From: Chitinophagaceae bacterium | Lineage (GTDB): Bacteria; Bacteroidota; Bacteroidia; Chitinophagales; Chitinophagaceae | Reading direction: 5' to 3' | DNA: 64,000 bases | NCBI GenBank assembly: GCA_014879565.1 | Contig: JACSRW010000025.1 | Coordinates: forward strand, 1-64,000 | In this document: positions 56,382 through 64,000 of the stretch, one piece after another | How the letters are laid out: every line of letters starts with the position of its first letter | Position numbering within the stretch: position 1 is the first letter of the stretch | The notes under the pieces: generated by a model | Told to the model about the DNA's origin: nothing | Seen by the model: the letters and a program-made list of their open reading frames with translations, nothing else | Databases searched by the model: none | Program-made: the position numbers and the translations under genes

Positions 56382-56975
56382 TTGAACAACGACCAGTTCA
56401 AATACGAGGAATTCAAACTGCTGTCCTTACTGGCGGAAGACAGCGAGTATGCTTTTCAGTTGCTCTATGACAGACACCGGAACCGAATCTATCAGACAGC
56501 GGTCCGTTTTCTCAAATCTCCCTCATTGGCACAGGAAGTGGTCCAGGATGTTTTTATGAAGCTTTGGTATGAACGCCGCAATCTGAAACCAGGACACCCG
56601 CTGGAGGCCTGGCTTTATACCGTGGCTAAAAACAATATTCTAAACCGACTTAAGAAAATTGCCTCTGAATGGAAAGCACTGGACAACCTGGGCCAGCGGC
56701 CTATACTCACCGATCCCGGAAGCACCCGGCTGGAAGATACCGAATACCAAAACCTGTTGAAACAAGCAGTGGCCAGTCTGCCACCCCAGCAACAAAAAGT
56801 ATTTGAGCTGATCCGGATGGAAAAATTCAGTTATCTGCAGGTGGCCGAAGCATTGAAAATCTCCCCGCTGACCGTAAAAACACATATGTCCCGTTCCCTA
56901 CGCCAGATCAGGCAGTACCTCAAAGAACAGGGGGTGGATTTACCCCTTATACTTCTTTTTTTCAGTTTTTTTTAA
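56382..56975 (+). CDS. FecI-like ECF sigma factor
   Basis: AFQLLYDRHRNRIYQTAVRFLKSPSLAQEVVQDVFMKLW; region 4 SYLQVAEALKISPLTVKTHMSRSLRQIRQYL; TTG start in ORF track. Confidence 0.92.
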   Translation: MNNDQFKYEEFKLLSLLAEDSEYAFQLLYDRHRNRIYQTAVRFLKSPSLAQEVVQDVFMKLWYERRNLKPGHPLEAWLYTVAKNNILNRLKKIASEWKALDNLGQRPILTDPGSTRLEDTEYQNLLKQAVASLPPQQQKVFELIRMEKFSYLQVAEALKISPLTVKTHMSRSLRQIRQYLKEQGVDLPLILLFFSFF

Positions 56976-57041
56976 TCTCCTGTACTCCTTCCGCTGTTTT
57001 CGGTTGTGTTAATCAGGTAACCCCGCTGGGTTAACTGAATT

Positions 57042-58115
57042 ATGCATAACAAAGAACAGATATATTATCTTTTAAACCAATACGAAACTGGCCGGTCAAG
57101 TATTCCTGAGCAGGATGAGCTATTTGCGTTACTGGCCACGGGTGAATACGACCATATAATTGGTGAATACCTGGCAGAGACACTGGAGAAACCCGCATCG
57201 GATAAAGAGGCAGATCTCCCCCCGCATATCGCACAGGATATAATGCGTACGATTATTCATGCAGAAAAACTTACCGGCAAAGTAATCCCTGTTCAACGGA
57301 AAACAAACCGGTGGTACTGGGCGGCTGCAACCATCTTATTACTAATATCTGTCAGTTTTTTCTGGTACCTGGAAAACCCGGAGAAAAAAGAAATAGCCAG
57401 AAATATTCCCATTGAAAATAAACCCGTTACCAACAACACTGACAAAGCCAGTATTATTCTTCTTTCCGATGGCAGCCGGATAACCCTGGAACCGGGCGGA
57501 AAACTGTTTTACCCCGAAAAATTCGCCGGAAAAAACAGAGAGGTTTATCTGGAGGGCATGGCCTTTTTTGATATCAGTCCGGACCCGAATCACCCCTTCC
57601 TCGTATTTGGTAAACATACTGTTACCAAAGTGTTGGGAACCAGTTTTTGGGTACAAACCGGTCTCGCAAGTGAAAAAGAAGTAATCTCCGTTCGAACCGG
57701 AAAAGTGCAGGTATCTGAAATTAAAGAAGAAAGCGGGAATCCTGAACAACAATCATCCGTAATCATTACCCCGAACCAAAAGGCGGTTTATGCCCCGGAC
57801 AAAAGACTCTTTGAAACAACCCTGGTGGACAATCCCCAGCCTGTTCAGAGTACCATAAAGGAAAAAACAGCTCCCGCCATTGTTTGGGTATTTAATTATG
57901 AACAGGAAACCCTGGAAAAAGTGTTCAGGGAACTGGAAAAAGCCTACAGCATAGAAATCATACCGGAAAACCCGGCGGTAAGCCGTTGTTTGTTTACCGG
58001 TGATGTATCGGGAGTAGACCTTTTTACCAAACTGAGAATTATTTGCCTGTCCACCGGGACATCCTACGAAATAAATGGCACCCGTATTCTGATTAAAGGG
58101 AACGGATGTCAGTAA
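57042..58115 (+). CDS. FecR family anti-sigma factor
   Basis: Single TM; IILLSDGSRITLEPGGKLFYPEKF...REVYLEGMAFFDI FecR core; C-terminal DUF4974-like region. Confidence 0.95.
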   Translation: MHNKEQIYYLLNQYETGRSSIPEQDELFALLATGEYDHIIGEYLAETLEKPASDKEADLPPHIAQDIMRTIIHAEKLTGKVIPVQRKTNRWYWAAATILLLISVSFFWYLENPEKKEIARNIPIENKPVTNNTDKASIILLSDGSRITLEPGGKLFYPEKFAGKNREVYLEGMAFFDISPDPNHPFLVFGKHTVTKVLGTSFWVQTGLASEKEVISVRTGKVQVSEIKEESGNPEQQSSVIITPNQKAVYAPDKRLFETTLVDNPQPVQSTIKEKTAPAIVWVFNYEQETLEKVFRELEKAYSIEIIPENPAVSRCLFTGDVSGVDLFTKLRIICLSTGTSYEINGTRILIKGNGCQ

Positions 58116-58273
58116 CTGAACTGCTAACTAAAACGATTGCTTATGAAAAAAAGAAACCCCACCTGAAAAGAAAAAAAGAACCGGCAGTGTTGGCGCACAA
58201 ACCGGTTCCATAAAAGCTATTACAGCTTTCTGTTTTGTTAAACCTACTTGTTAAACAAAAACATAATAAATAT

Positions 58274-61200
58274 ATGAAAAATAAGCAACGCCTTGTTGCT
58301 TCCATACGCATTGCCATGAGAATAACACTTGTACAGTTAGCCCTTACAGTTGTTTTTGCCGGCACTACTTATGCCCATGAAGCAAATGGCCAGGAAGTAC
58401 TACAGAAAACCTTTACCATAAAGGCAGATAATCAACCGCTTAAGAAAGTCATTGCGGAAATTCAGAAACAAACCGGTGCCCGTTTCTCCTATAGCGTCAC
58501 CGCGATAAATGCCCAGGACCGCAGGTACAGTTTTGCGGCGCAGAATACACGTATTCTGGATTTCCTGATGGGTATCCTGAAACCGGACAATATCGGGTAT
58601 GAAGTGATCGAGGAAAAAATTGTGCTGTTCCCGATGCCCGACAAAAAGTTAGTTCTGACAGAAAACAGCATTATCGAATCGCCGCAAAAAATTGTGAAGG
58701 GGAAGATAGTGGATGAAAAAGGTTCCCCGGTTGGAGGTGTTACGATTACAGAAAAGGGGAAAAGAAATGCGGTAATTGCTGATGTCAGCGGGCAGTTTAC
58801 AATCCAGGTGGAAGATGATAACGCCATCCTCATATTGAGCAGTGTGGGATATGAAGCCCTTGAAATTCCGGTTTCACGGATTGGCAATAATGCCATCGTG
58901 ATGAAAGAAGAGGTAAAAGGCATGCAGGATGTGGTAGTAACTGCTTTGGGTATCCGCCGCCAGGAAAGATCACTGGGCTACTCCACCCAATCGGTGAAGG
59001 GGAATACCCTGCAAACGGTGAAAGGCGTGGATGTAACCACATCCCTGACCGGCAAAGTAGCCGGTATGATTGTACGGAACAGCAGTGAGTTTGTTGCCGA
59101 ACCCCAGATCTCTCTGCGGGGAGAAACACCCCTTATTGTTATTGACGGAGTTCCTTACGGCAATATGACGCTGCGGGATATTCCGTCTGATGATATTGAA
59201 ACCATCAACGTACTGAAAGGAGCCACGGCCTCCGCGCTCTATGGAGAAAGAGGCGGCAGTGGCGCCATTATGGTCACCACCCGCAAGGGGGCTGCCGGTA
59301 AAGGACTCAGCCTTTCGTTTAACAGCAGTTCCATGTTTGAGGCCGGTTACCTGGCCATACCGGAAATGCAGGGAAAATACGGACGGGTCATAAACGCAGC
59401 CACCAACACGTATGTACGTTCCGGTGATGGTTCCTGGGGTGCTCCGTTGGAAGGACAGGATGTTATCCAGTGGGACCCTGTAAGCAAAACCATGAAATCC
59501 ATGCCCCTCCTGCCCCGTGGCGCGAACAATTTTGCCAACTTCCTTGAGCAGGGCTATATTCTGAACAATAACCTGAGTATTGCCCAGACCGGAGAAATGG
59601 GAGGCTTCCGCGCCTCTGCTACCTGGGTGCAAAACAAAGGCACTTATCCGAATTCAAAATTTGACAAGCTTACCTATAGCGTGGGTGGTGATATCCGGGT
59701 GAAAAAATTCTCCCTGACCACTTCCCTCTCTTATAACAAACACAGTTCACCCAATGTGGGCTTCAGCGGTTATACCGGTTATGATCCCATGTACAGCCTG
59801 CTTATCTGGTCTTCTCCCGATTGGGATATCCGGGACTATAAAGATTATTGGGTTGTACCGAATGAAGTACAGAACAGCAGTTATACCGCCGGGAACAACA
59901 ACCCCTATTTTGATCGTTATGAGAGAATCAAGAAATATAACAAGGATATCTTCAGCGGACAACTGACCATGAACTATGATATCCTCAGCTGGTTAAAAGC
60001 CACCGTACGTACCGGGTACGATACTTACAGCAATACCCAGGATATCCAGGTCTCCAAGGGCTCCTTCCAGGGGGCAGGAAGTGCCACGGTACTTTCCATG
60101 AGTGGTGCCACTGAAGTCTGGGGTGAATCACAGAAAGGTTCTTTCAATAAAGGTATCGGCCGCGGCTACAGCAGCAGCAACGAGGCCATGATCCTGGCCA
60201 ACCAGAAGTTCAGTGATTTCACCGTTGATGGCTTTGTGGGCGGATCAATTTATTACAAACAGGATGAAGGTATTGAGGCCCGTACCCGCGGTGGACTTTC
60301 CATCCCCGGGTATTATTCCCTGAAAGCCTCCATTGATCCGGTTAATATCCTTTCACTCGTTTACAAGAAACAAACCAATTCTGTATTTGGTAAAGTAGGG
60401 GTGAACTGGAAAAATACGGCTTTCCTTGAGGGCACGTTCCGGAATGACTGGACGTCCACCCTCTCCCGGGAAACACGCTCTTATTTCTATCCCTCTGTGG
60501 CAGGAAGCCTGGTACTCTCTGACCTGATCCCGAAAAAAGAATGGCTTTCACACTGGAAAGTGCGTGGCTCCTGGACGGTTTATAAAACAACCCCTGGTAT
60601 CTATGCCATTAACGATGTGTTTACCATTGCCACCAATCAATGGGGCACACTCGGCAGTGCCGGTTACCCGACTACTATCAGACCCGATAACATCTTCGCG
60701 GAAAGTTATAACACCGCTGAGATCGGCACACTGGCCAGTTTCCTGAAAAACAGGATTACCCTGGATCTGACCTACTATGCCAAAAAGGGATATGACTATA
60801 TCCGTACAGCCAGTATCAGTCCGGCCTCCGGCTTTACCGGCGTATACCTGAATACAGATGAAGAGCGGACCCGCCGCGGAGTGGAAATTACCCTTTCCGC
60901 CGTTCCGGTCAGAACGAATGATCTCCGCTGGGAAGTGGCTTTTAACTGGGCCAAATCGGCGCAATACTATACAAAGCTTGACAGCCTCTACACTGCGGGC
61001 GTGGGCCGCGACTGGGTACAGGTGGGCAAACGCACTGATTTCTATGTGATCAACGAATACCAGACAGATAATGCGGGTAATATCGTGTTCAACAACGGGG
61101 TTCCCACTTACAAACCGGTACTTTCACTGGCCGGCTATTCCGATCCCGACTGGATGTGGGGTTTCAGCAGCACGCTGAATTATAAGCGTTTTGCCCTGAA

Positions 61201-61735
61201 TATTTCCTTTGACGGACGGGTTGGCGGTCTGGCACAATCCATTACAGAAATGTATATGTGGCGTTCCGGTAATCACCCCAACTCCCTTACGGAGGAAAGA
61301 TACCTGGATGCCAAAACACCAGGCAGCAAAAACTACCTCGGTCAGGGTGTGAAAGTGGTATCCGGCTCTATTGTATATGATGCCAATCAGAAGATGGTGA
61401 CCGACACCCGGGTATTTGCCCCCAACGATGTCTACACCACCTACAAATCATATATAGAAGCCCTGCACAAAGGCACTGCCTGGGGTGGTTCCCCCTCCCC
61501 GGTTGACCTGTATTCCACCTCCTTCTTTAAATTACGGGAACTCTCTGTCAGTTATCGTCTCCCGGATAATTTACTGAAGCGGGTCGGATCCAAAGGCATC
61601 TCCGTTTCGGCTGTTGGCCAGAACCTGATTTACTGGGCCAAACAATTCAAGTATTCAGACATTGACGGCGGTTCTGAAAACTTCATTGATCCGTCCATGC
61701 GTTATATCGGGTTTAATGTGAAAGTTGATTTCTAA
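58274..61735 (+). CDS. SusC/RagA family TonB-linked outer membrane protein with N-terminal STN domain
   Basis: STN (FTIKADNQPLKKVIAEIQKQTGARFSYS), CarboxypepD_reg-like, plug VVVTALGIRRQERSLGYSTQSVKG, INVLKGATASALYGERGGSGAIMVTTRKG. Confidence 0.96.
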   Translation: MKNKQRLVASIRIAMRITLVQLALTVVFAGTTYAHEANGQEVLQKTFTIKADNQPLKKVIAEIQKQTGARFSYSVTAINAQDRRYSFAAQNTRILDFLMGILKPDNIGYEVIEEKIVLFPMPDKKLVLTENSIIESPQKIVKGKIVDEKGSPVGGVTITEKGKRNAVIADVSGQFTIQVEDDNAILILSSVGYEALEIPVSRIGNNAIVMKEEVKGMQDVVVTALGIRRQERSLGYSTQSVKGNTLQTVKGVDVTTSLTGKVAGMIVRNSSEFVAEPQISLRGETPLIVIDGVPYGNMTLRDIPSDDIETINVLKGATASALYGERGGSGAIMVTTRKGAAGKGLSLSFNSSSMFEAGYLAIPEMQGKYGRVINAATNTYVRSGDGSWGAPLEGQDVIQWDPVSKTMKSMPLLPRGANNFANFLEQGYILNNNLSIAQTGEMGGFRASATWVQNKGTYPNSKFDKLTYSVGGDIRVKKFSLTTSLSYNKHSSPNVGFSGYTGYDPMYSLLIWSSPDWDIRDYKDYWVVPNEVQNSSYTAGNNNPYFDRYERIKKYNKDIFSGQLTMNYDILSWLKATVRTGYDTYSNTQDIQVSKGSFQGAGSATVLSMSGATEVWGESQKGSFNKGIGRGYSSSNEAMILANQKFSDFTVDGFVGGSIYYKQDEGIEARTRGGLSIPGYYSLKASIDPVNILSLVYKKQTNSVFGKVGVNWKNTAFLEGTFRNDWTSTLSRETRSYFYPSVAGSLVLSDLIPKKEWLSHWKVRGSWTVYKTTPGIYAINDVFTIATNQWGTLGSAGYPTTIRPDNIFAESYNTAEIGTLASFLKNRITLDLTYYAKKGYDYIRTASISPASGFTGVYLNTDEERTRRGVEITLSAVPVRTNDLRWEVAFNWAKSAQYYTKLDSLYTAGVGRDWVQVGKRTDFYVINEYQTDNAGNIVFNNGVPTYKPVLSLAGYSDPDWMWGFSSTLNYKRFALNISFDGRVGGLAQSITEMYMWRSGNHPNSLTEERYLDAKTPGSKNYLGQGVKVVSGSIVYDANQKMVTDTRVFAPNDVYTTYKSYIEALHKGTAWGGSPSPVDLYSTSFFKLRELSVSYRLPDNLLKRVGSKGISVSAVGQNLIYWAKQFKYSDIDGGSENFIDPSMRYIGFNVKVDF

Positions 61736-61752
61736 CCCTAAAAACCGAAACA

Positions 61753-63279
61753 ATGAAAAAAATTATCATATACGCAGCTACCGGGATTCTTTTGATGGGT
61801 TCGGGCACCGGCTGCACCAAATTTGACGATATAAACAGCAATCCCGATGCAACTGTTACAGTGAACTCGGCCATGCTTGCCACCAATATCATTCTAAAAA
61901 ATCTGAAATTCAACGGCCGGGATGCGATGGCTTACCTGTCTGATAACGGGGTGGCCAAGTATGTGGCATTTGCCAATCAAAGCATCATGCCCACACAGTA
62001 CTATCACATGTATTCCACGGATTTCGGTATTATGACCATGTTACCGAACATTGAAAGCATGCTGAAATATGCGGAAGGAAGTGTCATGGAAAATTCCTAT
62101 AAAGGACTCGCGAAATTCATGCGGGCTTATATGTTCTACTACCTGACTATGCAGGTGGGAGATATTCCCTACAGCGGTACCGGAAAAGGCAAATCCGGTG
62201 AAATTAAAGTGAAGTACGACACCCAGGAAGAAGTCCTGAAAGGTGTGCTGGATGAACTCAAAGAAGCCGATCAGTTCTTTGCCAACGGTGTGAAATTTGA
62301 CGGGGATCCGACTCCTTTCGCCGGTGATCCTGCCAAATGGAGAAGGGCAGCCAATTCTTTTGCATTGCGTGTGCTCATGTCACTGAGCAAAAAGGCAGAT
62401 GCCTCCACCCTTAATATCAAAGCCCGATTTGCGGAAATCGTGAACGCCGGGTTTATCCTGGAAAGCAATACCGGTCACCTGGGACTGAACTATTCTTCCA
62501 CGAACGTACATCCTATGTCAGGAACCAATGACCTGTTTACCAGCCGTACCATTGTAAGTTCCCTGCTTATTGACAACCTGAAACTGTATAACGACCGGAG
62601 GTTGTTTTATTTCGCAGAGCCGGCAGGTGCCCGGATCGCCGGCGGACTGACACAGTCCGATCCTGCCGCTTATGTTGGTGCCAACGTTTCCGATGACTAT
62701 GACGATATCACCGTGGCCCATAGTTCAAATACCTATTCATTGCTGAACCTGCGTTACCTACGGGAAAGCGCCAGTGAACCCCGGCGCCTTGTAACCTATG
62801 CCGAACAGCAATTGATCCTCGCGGAAGCCCGTATTCTTGGCTGGATCACCACCGGAACCGCACAGGCCTATTATGAAAGTGGCGTTAAGTCGGCTTTGGC
62901 CAATACTATGGCCGCTACAGCGAGTTATGCCCACGGCATGGCAATCAACCAGGCTTATATTGACGGCTATTTCACCGGGGAAGCTGCTTTTAAGAGCACA
63001 GCTGCAGACCAGCTGAAACAAATCTGGATGCAGCGTTATTTCCTGAACTTCATGATGGACCCCACACCGGTCTTCTTTGAATACAGACGTAACGGCTACC
63101 CTGTATTTCCGGTTAATCCGGCTACTTCACTGAACCTGAATAATCCCAGTGCCGTTCCGATGCGATGGTACTATCCCAGTTCAGAAGGCAATTATAACCG
63201 TGATAACCTGAATGAAGCCCTCCAGCGCCAATATGACGGCGTGGATGATGTTAACAAACTAATGTGGATTCTCAGATAA
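61753..63279 (+). CDS. SusD/RagB family lipoprotein (SusD-like_2 type)
   Basis: MGSGTGCTKFDDINSNPDATVTVNSAM; follows SusC by 17 bp. Confidence 0.92.
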   Translation: MKKIIIYAATGILLMGSGTGCTKFDDINSNPDATVTVNSAMLATNIILKNLKFNGRDAMAYLSDNGVAKYVAFANQSIMPTQYYHMYSTDFGIMTMLPNIESMLKYAEGSVMENSYKGLAKFMRAYMFYYLTMQVGDIPYSGTGKGKSGEIKVKYDTQEEVLKGVLDELKEADQFFANGVKFDGDPTPFAGDPAKWRRAANSFALRVLMSLSKKADASTLNIKARFAEIVNAGFILESNTGHLGLNYSSTNVHPMSGTNDLFTSRTIVSSLLIDNLKLYNDRRLFYFAEPAGARIAGGLTQSDPAAYVGANVSDDYDDITVAHSSNTYSLLNLRYLRESASEPRRLVTYAEQQLILAEARILGWITTGTAQAYYESGVKSALANTMAATASYAHGMAINQAYIDGYFTGEAAFKSTAADQLKQIWMQRYFLNFMMDPTPVFFEYRRNGYPVFPVNPATSLNLNNPSAVPMRWYYPSSEGNYNRDNLNEALQRQYDGVDDVNKLMWILR

Positions 63280-63368
63280 GCAGCAGCAATCGTTCCTTCC
63301 CGGTCCGCCGGGGAGGAACTTTTTTTTTGCCCGGGAACCGCTGATCAGTTAACTCCAGATTCAAACAC

Positions 63369-64000
63369 ATGAAAAAAAAATCTCTCGCCGTTTTACTCTT
63401 TCTTTTCAGTATGCTTACCACCGGAGCACAGGAATGGAAACTGACCTGGTCGGATGAGTTTGACAAACCCGGACTCCCCGACAGCAGCAAATGGAGTTTT
63501 GACACACGCGGCAATGCCTGGGGCTGGGGCAACAATGAACTGCAATACTATACTGACCGTGATAGCAGTAATGCCTTTGTTCAGAACGGAGTGCTCCGGA
63601 TAACGGCCCTCTCAAAAGAAATGGGAGGAAAACAATATACTTCAGCCCGTCTTATCAGTGCCGGGAAAGCAGCATTCCGTTATGGCCGGATGGCCATCCG
63701 TGCCCGGCTGCCCGGCGGCAGGGGTACCTGGCCCGCTATCTGGATGCTGGGTAGTAATATCCGCGAAACCGGTTGGCCTGCCTGCGGAGAAATTGACATC
63801 ATGGAATATGTTGGCTATGAACCCGACAGTGTATTTGGTACCGTGCATACAACAGCCTATAACCATGTAAAAGGAACCCAGCGCACAAAAGGCCTTTTCG
63901 TCCCCAACCTCACCACTGATTTTCATGAGTATGCAATTGAATGGAGCCCGGAAGCCATCAATTTTTTTGTTGACGGAAAACTGTACAATCATTTTCCGAA
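63369..64000 (+). CDS. Glycoside hydrolase family 16 (laminarinase-like), truncated by window edge
   Basis: My translation: MKKKSLAVLLFLFSMLTTGAQEWKLTWSDEFDKPGLPDSSKWSF...WGNNELQYYTDR...WPAIWMLG...CGEIDIMEYVG (ExDxxE). Not in ORF track because no stop in window. Confidence 0.92.
   Translation, partial: MKKKSLAVLLFLFSMLTTGAQEWKLTWSDEFDKPGLPDSSKWSFDTRGNAWGWGNNELQYYTDRDSSNAFVQNGVLRITALSKEMGGKQYTSARLISAGKAAFRYGRMAIRARLPGGRGTWPAIWMLGSNIRETGWPACGEIDIMEYVGYEPDSVFGTVHTTAYNHVKGTQRTKGLFVPNLTTDFHEYAIEWSPEAINFFVDGKLYNHFP

Noticed and set aside
58970-59632. 220-aa minus-strand ORF in the SusC gene
   Set aside because: Antisense to a clear TonB-dependent receptor; no motif.
1-64000. Mobile element, prophage or integron
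   Set aside because: No transposase, integrase, phage structural gene or element-like terminal repeats; both tRNA genes lack adjacent integrase or direct-repeat evidence.

Overview
This 64 kb window looks like a chromosomal segment of a Bacteroidota (probably Chitinophagaceae-like) genome. Support comes from a SusC/SusD pair, FecI/FecR regulators, a CCDC81-like HU/SPOR protein, the futalosine menaquinone pathway and TAnnTTTG -7 boxes. Most genes are housekeeping: dnaE, trxA, mqnE, mqnA, sdaA, dapF, purB, prfC, tsaD, hscB, a MutS2-like gene, and tRNA-Cys(GCA) and tRNA-Leu(CAA). A mixed-strand glycan/surface-polymer cluster lies at about 29.3-38.3 kb. A beta-glucan-type PUL (FecI-FecR-SusC-SusD-GH16) runs off the right edge. 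I saw no CRISPR array, prophage, transposase, or classical restriction or toxin genes. The best candidate for an undescribed system is at 47.2-53.3 kb. It has an exported, C-terminally anchored TPR-CHAT caspase-like protease, flanked by two putative lipoproteins, and a translationally coupled ECF sigma / membrane anti-sigma-like pair. Other observations include start codons abutting -7 boxes (possible leaderless genes), an 8-bp degenerate tandem repeat containing the tsaD promoter, a terminator built into the CHAT stop codon, and a strong excess of CCGG. All family calls are by eye from motifs; no database search was run.
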